Source: Nostoc spongiaeforme FACHB-130 (GTDB lineage: Bacteria; Cyanobacteriota; Cyanobacteriia; Cyanobacteriales; Nostocaceae). From it: a DNA stretch of 64,000 nt. Position 1 is the stretch's first letter; each line of letters begins with the position of its first letter. Under the pieces are notes generated by a model that was not told the origin of the DNA, ran no database searches, and saw only the letters and a program-made list of their open reading frames with translations. Made by a program: the position numbers and the translations under genes. Positions 7,713-16,561 of the stretch are shown piece by piece. The stretch spans positions 62,001 to 126,000 of the forward strand of contig NZ_JACJTB010000008.1 in NCBI RefSeq assembly GCF_014698475.1, read 5' to 3'.

Positions 7713-9188
7713 ATGACTTCTGCTACTCCAGTCAAAACTGAGTACGAAGCGATTATTGGTCTAGAAACCCATTGTCAGCTCAGTACGAATACCAAAATTT
7801 TCTCTAGTAGCTCTACGGCGTTCGGTGCTGATCCAAATACTAACATTGACCCCGTGTGTATGGGATTACCAGGGGTTTTACCCGTACTCAACGAAAAAGT
7901 GCTAGAGTACGCGGTGAAAGCAGGTTTAGCGTTGAATTGCCAAATCGCTAAATATAGCAAATTTGACCGTAAACAGTATTTTTATCCTGATTTACCGAAA
8001 AACTACCAAATTTCTCAATATGACCTACCCATTGCGGAACATGGTTGGATTGAAATTGAGATGGTAGATGCTGAGGGTAATCCTGTGCGGAAGCGCATTG
8101 GAATTACCCGCCTGCACATGGAAGAAGATGCAGGGAAGTTGGTACATGCGGGGAGCGATCGCCTGTCTGGTTCCAGCTATTCTTTAGTAGACTACAATCG
8201 TGCAGGTGTACCCTTAGTAGAAATTGTTTCGGAACCGGATATTCGTTCGGGACAAGAAGCCGCAGAATACGCCCAAGAACTCCGCCGGATTATGCGTTAT
8301 CTCGGTGTGAGTGATGGAAATATGCAAGAAGGATCATTGCGTTGCGACGTGAATATTTCTGTGCGTCCCGTCGGACAAAAAGAATTCGGGACAAAGGTAG
8401 AAATTAAAAATATGAACTCCTTCAACGCCATTCAACGGGCGATTGAATACGAAATTGAACGTCAAATTGCAGCTGTGGAAGCTGGAGAACGCATCATCCA
8501 AGAAACGCGGTTGTGGGAAGAAGGCACACAACGCACAATTAGTATGCGGACAAAGGAAGGTTCTAGCGATTATCGCTACTTCCCCGAACCAGATTTAGCA
8601 CCCATTGAAGTTTCTGATAATCAATTAGAGAACTGGCGTAGCGAACTACCAGAACTCCCCGCCCAAAAGCGTCATCGCTACGAAACTGAATTAGGACTTT
8701 CGGCTTATGATGCAAGAGTCTTGACAGAAGAGCGTTACGTATCAGAATATTTTGAAGCAGCGATCGCATCTGGCGCAAGCCCCAAAGCCGCAGCTAACTG
8801 GATTACTCAAGATATCGCCGCATATCTCAACAAGCAAAAACTCAGCATTTCTGATATTGCTTTAACTCCAGCGAACTTGGCTGAAGTTATCACCCGCATC
8901 GAGACTGGCAAAATTAGCAACGCCCAAGCTAAAGAAAAATTGCCAGATTTACTCCAAGGTGTGACTCCAGAAAAAGCCTTTGCTGGTCAAGAGTTAATCA
9001 CTGACCCCAGTGTACTAGAACCGATTGTCGATGAAGTGATTGCGGCTAACCCCAAAGAACTAGAAAAATATCGCAACGGTAACACCAATCTCAAAGGCTT
9101 CTTTGTGGGACAAGTGCTGAAAAAGACTAGCAAACGTGCTGATCCGAAATTAACTAACGAACTGGTAGAGAAGAAGCTCAATGCCTAA
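7713..9188 (+). CDS. gatB: Aspartyl/glutamyl-tRNA amidotransferase subunit B
   Basis: 491 residues, a typical GatB length. The N-terminal YEAIIGLETHCQLSTNTKIFS is the GatB/GatE signature. The cradle domain includes RIGITRLHMEEDAGKLVHAG and SLVDYNRAGVPLVEIVSEPD. The C-terminal YqeY-like tail begins around residue 340 (KAAANWITQDIAAYLNKQ) and ends GQVLKKTSKRADPKLTNELVEKKL. With GatA and GatC it converts Glu-tRNA(Gln) to Gln-tRNA(Gln) in the cytosol, essential in cyanobacteria lacking GlnRS. GatB phosphorylates the tRNA-bound Glu and receives ammonia from GatA. It is monocistronic here. Confidence 0.97.
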   Translation: MTSATPVKTEYEAIIGLETHCQLSTNTKIFSSSSTAFGADPNTNIDPVCMGLPGVLPVLNEKVLEYAVKAGLALNCQIAKYSKFDRKQYFYPDLPKNYQISQYDLPIAEHGWIEIEMVDAEGNPVRKRIGITRLHMEEDAGKLVHAGSDRLSGSSYSLVDYNRAGVPLVEIVSEPDIRSGQEAAEYAQELRRIMRYLGVSDGNMQEGSLRCDVNISVRPVGQKEFGTKVEIKNMNSFNAIQRAIEYEIERQIAAVEAGERIIQETRLWEEGTQRTISMRTKEGSSDYRYFPEPDLAPIEVSDNQLENWRSELPELPAQKRHRYETELGLSAYDARVLTEERYVSEYFEAAIASGASPKAAANWITQDIAAYLNKQKLSISDIALTPANLAEVITRIETGKISNAQAKEKLPDLLQGVTPEKAFAGQELITDPSVLEPIVDEVIAANPKELEKYRNGNTNLKGFFVGQVLKKTSKRADPKLTNELVEKKLNA

Positions 9189-9309
9189 TATGACCGGGAG
9201 TCAATACCCCCATATCAAGCATTCTGCCACGTTTTAGTTCAGTAATTTCTTTACAGGATATTTACTAAAAATACCATCTACTCAGTAATAGCCCTCACAA
9301 TTAAAAGGC

Positions 9310-9370
9310 TATTCTATGGTTAGTAGATTCACCCTAATGCTTCGGAGAGTTGCCTCAGCTGCTCTCCTTA
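9310..9370 (+). ncRNA. Candidate small RNA A, paralogue of the element at 9765
   Basis: A TATTCT -10-like box (9310-9315) is followed 7 bp later by GTAGATTCACCCTAATG, then a hairpin with arms GGAGAG (9344) and CTCTCC (9362-9367) and a T-rich tail. The element at 9765 has the same box spacing, the same GTAGATnCACCCT start and the same hairpin. No -35 box is visible. The pairing of box, conserved 5' part and terminator suggests a short RNA of about 48 nt. Confidence 0.4.
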
Positions 9371-9764
9371 TTTATTAATGAGAAAGTTATGTTTCTCTCA
9401 CATAAGAAATCTTGATTTGGAATAGCTATATTGATGGCAGTGATAACAGTATTGATTGCTCAAAGTCTGGAATTGATTGGGTTTATCCTCGATACTGATC
9501 ACGCAGCACCCAAAAGTTTGCAATCAGCATAACAGTTAGCTATGGGGTTGTTTTTCCCAAAACTCTTATTTAACCTAGAAAATAAATAATATTTTATCCA
9601 AGCTCATCAAACGGCCAATGTGCATTTTGAAATGTGACACAGGCTAGTAATAAAATTTACCATTTTCATTTAAAATTTTATATCTCAGTAATCTAAGGGT
9701 AAATTCTTAACAATATTTATACAAAAAAACAAATAATGGGTGATACTCCTCATGGCAAAAATGA

Positions 9765-9827
9765 TATGCTGTGTTAAGTAGATGCACCCTGATGATCTGG
9801 AGAGCTGCTCAAGTGGCTCTCCTTTTT
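9765..9827 (+). ncRNA. Candidate small RNA B, paralogue of the element at 9310
   Basis: TATGCT (9765-9770), 7 bp, GTAGATGCACCCTGATG, then the hairpin GGAGAGC (9799) / GCTCTCC (9816-9822) followed by TTTTT: a good rho-independent terminator. It matches the 9310 element in layout and sequence, 455 bp away. The predicted transcript is about 50 nt. No -35 box is visible, so an activator may be needed if it is real. Confidence 0.45.
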
Positions 9828-9911
9828 CAATCAAAAAGCTGAGTGCTGAGAAAGCGAACATACCGCCATCAAAGGCGTTTAATAATAAGAAGAAGGACTA
9901 AATTAAACTTA

Positions 9912-10025
9912 ATATCGTGTCCGGTAAAAGACTTATCATAAAGACCACAGGGAGCAGGAGGAGAAAGAGTTTCGTCTTTCTGCACAAATATGCGTCAGTC
10001 ATAACAGATTTGCCGGACATGATAT
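9912..10025. repeat. Inverted-repeat element
   Basis: Ends ATATCGTGTCCGG (9912-9924) and CCGGACATGATAT (10013-10025), complementary but for one base. The left part (CGTGTCCGGTAAAAGACT...) resembles 42187-42215, so it belongs to a dispersed family. No ORF inside. Confidence 0.5.
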
Positions 10026-10130
10026 AGCGTTAATCAGATATGTTAGGACAATTTGAAAGCTTGAATGCCAGTAATAGTAAGACTTTTTCTCCTGCCTCCT
10101 GCCTTCTGCCTCCTGCTATAGTTACTATCT

Positions 10131-13100
10131 TCAAGTATTTTTAGTTTGTCTAGCTAAGTTAGCAACCATAAATACCAATTGGGTTAGCTCGACAGGTTTA
10201 GGAATGTACATTTGAAAGCCTGCTTTCCTAGATTCTTGGATATCAATACTATTGGCATACCCTGTCATTGCTACTGCGGGAATTTGTCCCCCAGCCTCAG
10301 CACTAAGAGAACGCACTCGCCGAATCAAAGTATAGCCATCTTGGTTCGGCATTCCAATGTCAGACAATAGCAAGTCATACATCTGTGGTTGGCTTGTGAG
10401 TATTGAGAATGCTTCATCAGCAGATGTGACAGCAGTTACTTCAGCCCCGTAATCTTTTAGTATCATCTTCGTTAATTCACGTATATCGGCATCGTCATCT
10501 ACGACCAGTACGTGCAAACCTTCCAGGGAAGGAATGTTATCAACGGATATTTCCGCATCGTCGGCAATATCTATCACCTCTGGATCAGCAGAGCTAACAT
10601 CCTCCTCAAGATTACTGTTCAGTGGTAGCTTAACGATGATAGTTGTCCCTAAGCCTACACCTGGACTTTCTGCCTGAACTGTGCCGCCATGAAGTTCGAC
10701 TAGATAACGGACAAGGGACAGCCCTATGCCCAGTCCTTGATTAGCACGAGTTTTGCTACTGTCAGCCTGGCGAAACCGATCAAAAACATAAGGGAGAAAG
10801 TCATTAGGTATGCCAATACCTGTGTCACTAACTCGAATCTGGGCTTGGGAATTAACTTCCTCCAGTGTGATCACCACACTTCCCTCAGCAGGTGTAAACT
10901 TGATGGCATTAGAAAGCAAATTCCAGATTACCTGCTGCAATCGCGCCCCATCGCCCAGTACTTTTCTAATCATGGGTTGCAGGTGGCATTCAATTTGAAT
11001 ATTTTTTGCTTCTGCCGATAATCTGACTATCTCAAGGGCTGCCTCAATCACAAAGCGGAGATCAATTGGATAAATATTCAGATGCAGTTTGCCAGTGGTA
11101 ATCCGCGAGATATCGAGAAGATCCTCAATCATTTGGACTTGTGCTTTAGCACTACGCTGGATCATGTCAATTGCACGATTCATTTGAGCAGTATCAAAGT
11201 TTTGCTTCTGGAGTAGATCAGACCATCCCAGAATATTGTGGAGGGGGTTGCGAAGTTCGTGGGATAAAAGAGATAAAAACTCATCCTTAGTTCGGTTAGA
11301 TGCCTCCGCTTCTAAGCGGGCTGACTGCTCTTGAGCTAATAACTGGGCGCGTTCTTCCTCAAACAACTTCTGCTGTGTAATGTCATGAAGTGCCAGCAAA
11401 ATCATCTGCTGATTTCCTGGTTGTAAAATTTTATAGCCATTGAGCAATATAGTCTTTTGCCCAATTTTTTCAAAATCACAGCAAACCTCAAAACCTTCAA
11501 TTTGAGTGTTATGAGTGAGAATTTCTTCCAGGATAGATTGCACTTGGGGAATATTCCAGTGACCATTTCCTAGCTCAAAAATTAATTGCTGTTCTGTCTG
11601 GGCGGGCGTTACCTGAAACATTCGATAAAAAGCCCGATTGCTTTTGATAACTTGTAAGTCAGCATTGAGAACTACTAAAGGTTCTGGCATAGTTTCTACC
11701 ACAGCCTCAGCATAATCAAGGGCTTGTTGAAGCTTCTGTGTACTGCGTTTGAGGGCATCAATATCCATGAACACCATCACTACGCCATCAATTTGATTTT
11801 CTGTAGTTCTGTAAGGTCGAATTCGCAGATTGTACCAACGTCCCTCAGTGTCTTGCGCCTCTAATTCTTTGAGATTTAAGGTATCAATTACCTCTATAAT
11901 CAACGACTCTAAATTAGGAACCTCAATAGTGGAGCGGATATCACTTAGTGGTCTTCCTACATCTGTGGGAATCAAATTCAGTAAACGCTGTGCGGTTGGT
12001 GTGAAACGCCGAATCCGTAAATCGTTGGTCAGTATGAGAATGGGAATATTCACACTACTGAGTAAATTCAACAGGTCATTATTGACATTGTGTAATTCGA
12101 GATTGCGACTTTGCAGTTCTTGATTAGTTGTATGTAATTCTTCGTTGGTTGCTTGTACCTCTTCTTTGGCGGTTTGCAACTCTTCATTAGTACTTTGTAG
12201 TTCCTCATTGCTGGAGAGGATTTCTTCATTTGCTACTTTCAGGTGTTGAGTGGTGGCTTCATGCTCCTGACTAATCAATTGCAAATATTCTTGAGTAGCG
12301 GCAAGTTCTTGTTTGGTGGTTGCCAGTTCTTGTTGGAGTTGGAGTATTTCCTCTGTACCCACTTGTTCTACATTTTCAGGTTTGATACTTAGTTGTGGAT
12401 TTGTTAGGGCGGGTATATCTTCAAATAAAACAAGAAAGCCGCGAGTTTCCACTGAATCAGGCTGAAACGGAATTACCTCAACGTTGACTTTCCTAGATGG
12501 CTCACTTCCTTCTATCTGTATCTGTTCCTTTCTCACAGAAATATTCTGCCGTTTGGCCTGATGAATCGCAGTACGCAACTCTTCCAGCAGTCCTTTTCGG
12601 GCCATTTTGAACAAATTAAAACTGGGAACACCAGGGGCTGGTCTGAGATAGGGGCTGGTTTCTCCCCGAAATTGCAGAATATCCATATTGTCATTAATCA
12701 TTACGCCCACTGGGACATAACGATTTAAAAGAATTTGGTCAGCTTGTTTATTTAAGTAAGTAATATCCCAAGTCTTATGACTCATGGTCTTATCAGCAGC
12801 TATTTTCGCTACAGGATAGTTGCTGGTTGCAAAGTTAAAGTTAAGTGGAGTGGGTATTAATTTTTTGGTATAAATATTGTTTTTTCTGTCTGCTAAAGTA
12901 AATAAATTGGAAAATTCTCCTGCACTCTCGGCAACACCTAACATCAAAAACCCAGTGGGCTTGAGACTGTAATGAAAAATGGGCATTACCTGCTTTTGCA
13001 AAACAGATTCAAAGTAAATCAGGACATTACGACAACTAATAAGATCCAGATTGGAAAACGGCGGTTCGCTGATCAGGTTTTGTTTAGCAAAAACACAAAG

Positions 13101-14348
13101 TTCCCGAATCGGCTTGCTGATTTGATAGCCGCTTTCTACTTGATTAAAGAAGCGTCTTAGCCGTTCTGCTGAGACATCAACTATTTGGCTTGGTTTGTAG
13201 ATACCTAAGCGGGCTTTTTCAATCGCTGTCTCATTAATATCTGTGGCAAAAATTTGAATAGCAGGTTTGGGAAGCACATTTTCCAAAAATTCCATTAAAG
13301 AAATAGCAATGGAATAAACTTCCTCCCCAGTTGCACAGCCTGGTATCCAGATCCGAATCGGCTCATCAACTGATTTCCCCTGAGATATTACCGGAAAGAC
13401 TCGCTCTTTCAAAGCTTGATAAGCGTCTGGATCACGAAAAAAACTGGTGACACTGATTAAGATTTCGTAGTACAGTGCTTGCACTTCATCTGGATGATTT
13501 TGCAGATATTCTACGTAATCTTCTAGACTTTCCAAGTTATACAGCATTATCCGCCGAGCAATTCGGCGCTTTACAGTCGTTTGTTTATAATGCGTAAAGT
13601 CAACACCAGTAGCGGTGAACAGCATTGCAAAGATTGCCGGCAAAGCAGTCTCACTTTTAGGCAGTGGCTCAACTGTTTGTGAAGAAATCAGACGGGTAAC
13701 GTTGGGATGGCGAGCAATCTTGGCTAATTCTTCAGCAATTTTGTGCGGTGGTAGAATAAAGTCAACATCACCAGTAGCGATCGCAGTATTTGGCATATCA
13801 CTGAATTGTGCCGATTCTTCACACTGAGCAAAGGTGATGCCGCCGGCGGCCTTAATTGCTTCTGATCCCTGTGCGCCGTCTCCATCACTCCCAGATAGGA
13901 CAACACTGATGGCTTTGCTTCCTATTTCTGCCGCCAACGAAGCAAAAAAAGCATCAGCAGGCATATATTTCCCATGAATTTTCTCACGGGGCATGAGTTG
14001 CAATACCCCTTTAAGCAGCGTCATCTTCCTGTTCGGGGGAATGACATATACTTGGTTCGGCTCAACAAGCATCCCATTCTGCACTTCACGGACAGGCATC
14101 TGGGTTGTTTTCGCCAGAATCTCCGTCAGCAGGCTCTTCTGATTTGGATCTAAGTGCTGAATCAGTACAAACGCCATCCCAGTATCGATAGGTAAGCGAT
14201 TCAGTAGCTGTGTAAATGCTTCTAATCCTCCCGCAGATGCGGCAATTCCGACTATAGGAAATAATTCATTACTTTTATCTTGCTGCTTCTGTGTCAATTG
14301 TTCAACAGCAGTAGAATCTGATGACGCAGAAGATTGGTTAGAGTTCAT
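10131..14348 (-). CDS. CheB-CheR-PAS hybrid histidine kinase fusion
   Basis: 1405 residues. Domains in order: CheB methylesterase (about 30-215; GIAASAGGLEAF with catalytic Ser, QHLDP, and SGSDGDGAQGS with Asp); CheR methyltransferase (about 235-500; GCATGEEVYSIAI, NVLIYF); a long coiled coil (about 660-770, repeated EEL/NEELQ heptads); two PAS domains (about 775-1005); HisKA with H1030 in SHELRNP; HATPase (NLLSNAIKF, DTGIGIPND, GLGIGLSL); and a C-terminal receiver with D1330 in SDIGMP. In classical chemotaxis CheB and CheR modify receptors. In such fusions they probably act as sensory input modules. It is cytosolic, with no TM segment. It starts MNSNQSS and is monocistronic, followed by no partner gene. 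Confidence 0.93.
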   Translation of the reverse strand: MNSNQSSASSDSTAVEQLTQKQQDKSNELFPIVGIAASAGGLEAFTQLLNRLPIDTGMAFVLIQHLDPNQKSLLTEILAKTTQMPVREVQNGMLVEPNQVYVIPPNRKMTLLKGVLQLMPREKIHGKYMPADAFFASLAAEIGSKAISVVLSGSDGDGAQGSEAIKAAGGITFAQCEESAQFSDMPNTAIATGDVDFILPPHKIAEELAKIARHPNVTRLISSQTVEPLPKSETALPAIFAMLFTATGVDFTHYKQTTVKRRIARRIMLYNLESLEDYVEYLQNHPDEVQALYYEILISVTSFFRDPDAYQALKERVFPVISQGKSVDEPIRIWIPGCATGEEVYSIAISLMEFLENVLPKPAIQIFATDINETAIEKARLGIYKPSQIVDVSAERLRRFFNQVESGYQISKPIRELCVFAKQNLISEPPFSNLDLISCRNVLIYFESVLQKQVMPIFHYSLKPTGFLMLGVAESAGEFSNLFTLADRKNNIYTKKLIPTPLNFNFATSNYPVAKIAADKTMSHKTWDITYLNKQADQILLNRYVPVGVMINDNMDILQFRGETSPYLRPAPGVPSFNLFKMARKGLLEELRTAIHQAKRQNISVRKEQIQIEGSEPSRKVNVEVIPFQPDSVETRGFLVLFEDIPALTNPQLSIKPENVEQVGTEEILQLQQELATTKQELAATQEYLQLISQEHEATTQHLKVANEEILSSNEELQSTNEELQTAKEEVQATNEELHTTNQELQSRNLELHNVNNDLLNLLSSVNIPILILTNDLRIRRFTPTAQRLLNLIPTDVGRPLSDIRSTIEVPNLESLIIEVIDTLNLKELEAQDTEGRWYNLRIRPYRTTENQIDGVVMVFMDIDALKRSTQKLQQALDYAEAVVETMPEPLVVLNADLQVIKSNRAFYRMFQVTPAQTEQQLIFELGNGHWNIPQVQSILEEILTHNTQIEGFEVCCDFEKIGQKTILLNGYKILQPGNQQMILLALHDITQQKLFEEERAQLLAQEQSARLEAEASNRTKDEFLSLLSHELRNPLHNILGWSDLLQKQNFDTAQMNRAIDMIQRSAKAQVQMIEDLLDISRITTGKLHLNIYPIDLRFVIEAALEIVRLSAEAKNIQIECHLQPMIRKVLGDGARLQQVIWNLLSNAIKFTPAEGSVVITLEEVNSQAQIRVSDTGIGIPNDFLPYVFDRFRQADSSKTRANQGLGIGLSLVRYLVELHGGTVQAESPGVGLGTTIIVKLPLNSNLEEDVSSADPEVIDIADDAEISVDNIPSLEGLHVLVVDDDADIRELTKMILKDYGAEVTAVTSADEAFSILTSQPQMYDLLLSDIGMPNQDGYTLIRRVRSLSAEAGGQIPAVAMTGYANSIDIQESRKAGFQMYIPKPVELTQLVFMVANLARQTKNT

Positions 14349-14430
14349 TGTATTAACGAATACAATACTAGAAAATTTAACTTTCTAGTGTATTCAATAG
14401 TTATATTTCTAGTGTAGCAAAGTTTTTCTC

Positions 14431-14685
14431 CTAACTTACATCTGCAATGGTTTTAGCTCTATTAACTTTCAGGCTATAACCCATCCACTCAGTGCCTCTT
14501 AACCCATGAATTGCTGCAATTTCTTCAGTGTCTGTTTCCATCTCTACAACTGCAAAGCCTCTCTTTTCACCCGTTTTCTGGTTAGTAGAAACTACAACTC
14601 TCTTAATAGAGCCATACTTTAAAAAAACTTGCCTAATATCATTATCTTCCACTTCATGCGATAAATTCCCAATGTAAACTGACAT
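14431..14685 (-). CDS. RRM-type RNA-binding protein (Rbp family)
   Basis: 84 residues from the ATG at 14685, behind GGAGAG (a TTG lies one codon earlier). It is a single RNA recognition motif: RNP2 is SVYIGNLS, and RNP1 is KRGFAVVEM. Cyanobacterial Rbp proteins have exactly this size and often a Gly-rich tail, which is lacking here, so it is of the short tail-less type. The family binds RNA and several members are cold-induced. The AT-rich leader of at least 200 bp upstream would fit such regulation, but no specific element is visible. Confidence 0.92.
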   Translation of the reverse strand: MSVYIGNLSHEVEDNDIRQVFLKYGSIKRVVVSTNQKTGEKRGFAVVEMETDTEEIAAIHGLRGTEWMGYSLKVNRAKTIADVS

Positions 14686-14878
14686 CAAATCTCTCCTATT
14701 TAAATAATGTTATTGAGGTAAATAATGCCACTTTTTCAAAACCAAATGCTGATGAAAATAACGGTTCCATCTAGAGCATTGACATACTGTTGATTATTGC
14801 TTTAATAAATGCAGAGATAAACAACATTATTTATTAGATGGCGATTATCTACAATTTGCTCCCTGATTAGTGAGTTGA

Positions 14879-14904
14879 AAGTGCTGAGTGCTGAGTGCTG
14901 AGTA
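14879..14904. repeat. Heptameric short tandem repeat (GTGCTGA)
   Basis: Three units of GTGCTGA. The reverse complement version (CAGCACT) occurs at 16479-16506. Confidence 0.8.
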
Positions 14905-14949
14905 AACATACTAGTCGTTCTTTCATGCTTGGCTATGCAATAAAGTCAC

Positions 14950-15504
14950 TTAGTAGTGAACTGTTCCGTCAGGCATCTTTGTACCAGTCATTTCTGTTCT
15001 CCGCATATTTGCCCCATCAATATCTGCCCCATCTAAATCTGCCCCATCTAAATCTGCTCCATCTAAATCTGCCTGACTTAGCTTTGCTCCCTTTAAGTTA
15101 GCTCCACTCAAATCCGCTCCCCTCAAATCCGCTCCGGTTAGGTCTGTTTCAGCTAAGTTTACCCCGCTCAATTTAGCTCCACCTAGCTTGACATAGCTTA
15201 AGTCTGCTCCACTTAAATTTGCATTAGTCAAATCTGCTCCACTCAAGTCTGCACCCACCATTTCTGCACTAATTAGGCAGGCTTCAATCATTCGTGCATC
15301 AGCCAGGTTTGCCTGATTCAACTTAGCCTGACTAATATGTGCATCAGTTAAATCTGCCCCTCTTAAGTCTGCACTAATTAAGTGTGCGCCTATCAGGTGT
15401 ACTCCAATCAGATTTGCGTTAGTCAGGCAAACCTGAATTAAGTTGACGTTACTAAAATCCCGTTCTCCTGCCGCATATCGGCTCAAAAATTCTTGAGTTT
15501 CCAT
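14950..15504 (-). CDS. Pentapeptide-repeat protein
   Basis: 184 residues, almost entirely A(D/N)L-xG pentapeptides (about 28 units) from residue 20 to the end, predicted to form one right-handed quadrilateral beta helix. The start METQEFLSRYAAGERDFSNVNL is the common cap of cyanobacterial members (LL/FLxRYxAGERDF). No signal peptide, so probably cytosolic. The C-terminus shows a run of DLDGADLDGAD. Function unknown: some members mimic DNA and protect gyrase, but nothing here shows that. Confidence 0.9.
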   Translation of the reverse strand: METQEFLSRYAAGERDFSNVNLIQVCLTNANLIGVHLIGAHLISADLRGADLTDAHISQAKLNQANLADARMIEACLISAEMVGADLSGADLTNANLSGADLSYVKLGGAKLSGVNLAETDLTGADLRGADLSGANLKGAKLSQADLDGADLDGADLDGADIDGANMRRTEMTGTKMPDGTVHY

Positions 15505-15990
15505 AAAAAAAATAAATCTTTTGTTTTTTATCTATTAAGTAAATCTTATCTCTAAAAAAATAAGTTTACTGTTAACTAATGTAAATATTTCTCAGTTATG
15601 AGCAAGAGTTCTATAGCAATTCACCAAATGATTGAGACAAATATATAGACACAACCCAGATGCAGAAAGCATTTCCAATCCAAAATGGTATGGGCAGTTC
15701 TGTCTCATGGTAATTATTGGTAATCAATTAATTACTAAAAACCTCAAAAACTTTCACCAACATAATCTTCAAGAAAATGTTATGTTGGAATTAATGAGAA
15801 ATATGTTCGGCGATGTGATAAGCCTGTGTCGCCTTCCCGGATCTAAATATTTTCAAGGTAATTAATTCGGGAAATTTTTACGTAAGTTTATGTCAATAAT
15901 TAGACTAAAGAAAAAAATCTATGTAGGCGTATGCCATTAATTTTCATATATCAGGAATTTTATTATTAACAATGCTTCTGTTTTTACTGC
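15505..15990. other. Intergenic, no supported gene
   Basis: AT-rich. A 77-codon frame at 15632 starts only with TTG, has no family resemblance and no Shine-Dalgarno, so I do not call it. Confidence 0.5.
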
Positions 15991-15994
15991 CTAA

Positions 15995-16201
15995 GTCCCA
16001 TTCATAGATGTTTTAAGAGTTCTTCTAGTTGACAGTAACTCGGACTGTGTTGAGTTAATTAGAATATTCCTTCAAGAGTTTTCAGTATCCGTAGAAATAG
16101 CAACTTCCGGATCAAGAGCCTTATCAATATTAGCAAATGGGCAAAATGATCAAGGAGACGAAGAATGCAGATTTTATCAAATAAATCGAGACAATTACTA
16201 A
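15995..16201 (+). pseudogene. Response-regulator receiver domain, N-terminal remnant
   Basis: One frame reads DVLRVLLVDSNSDCVELIRI, then FLQEFSVSVEIATSGSRALSILANGQND. This is the beta1-alpha1-beta2-alpha2 part of a CheY-like receiver domain (LLVDxNxD...VExAxSGxxAL). There is no start codon after the in-frame TAA at 15992, and the phosphoacceptor half is missing before the stop at 16201. It is a decayed gene piece whose end overlaps the next gene. Confidence 0.65.
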
Positions 16202-16458
16202 ATCATACTATAACTGATGATAGCCAAGGAAATACAACTACATACACCTGGAATCAGATGTGGAGTCACCATATTTGTCCTTGCTGTTCATACGGTTTAC
16301 TCCGTCATATGAGTAATAGTGGCATTTACTGGCGTTGTAGCCATTGTTATCAACAAATGCCAGATTGGGACTTGGGACATATCCACGCGCATAATCTAGT
16401 ACAACAAGGCAAAAGTCAAAAGTTAAATGTTAAGAGAGAAACAACCAGCACCGCCTGA
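16165..16458 (+). CDS. Small zinc-ribbon-like protein
   Basis: 97 residues. It begins with ATG behind AAGGAGACGAAG, a strong Shine-Dalgarno. The core HHICPCCSYGLLRH ... YWRCSHCYQQMPDW contains two CxxC knuckles about 20 residues apart, a probable zinc ribbon. Small proteins with CPCC...LLRH...YWRCxxCxQxMP are found in many cyanobacteria and have no assigned role. Flanks are Thr/Ser/Lys-rich. The gene starts inside the tail of the receiver remnant. Confidence 0.7.
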   Translation: MQILSNKSRQLLNHTITDDSQGNTTTYTWNQMWSHHICPCCSYGLLRHMSNSGIYWRCSHCYQQMPDWDLGHIHAHNLVQQGKSQKLNVKRETTSTA

Positions 16459-16478
16459 GCTAGAAAAATAAATCTTAC

Positions 16479-16508
16479 TCAGCACTTAGCACTCAGCACT
16501 CAGCACTA
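16479..16508. repeat. Heptameric short tandem repeat (CAGCACT)
   Basis: Three to four units of CAGCACT/TAGCACT 50 bp upstream of argJ. Confidence 0.75.
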
Positions 16509-16561
16509 GTTAATTGGTATAATCGCCAGTCAGGCCGCTAATTTTGTGGGGGAACGGAAAA

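Larger units (their letters stand above)
9189..10130. other. Long intergenic region with paired hairpins
   Basis: No convincing protein gene. It holds two related short transcription-unit-like elements (9310-9370 and 9765-9827), an inverted repeat at 9912-10025 (ATATCGTGTCCGG ... CCGGACATGATAT) and a CTGCCTC-type heptamer repeat at about 10089-10118. The rest is AT-rich with nothing recognisable. Confidence 0.6.

Noticed and set aside
9279-9294. NtcA box for candidate sRNA A (GTN10AC)
   Set aside because: Spacing to the -10 box is about 13 bp instead of about 22, and element B has no equivalent.
15632-15865. 77-codon frame
   Set aside because: TTG start, no Shine-Dalgarno, no family likeness.
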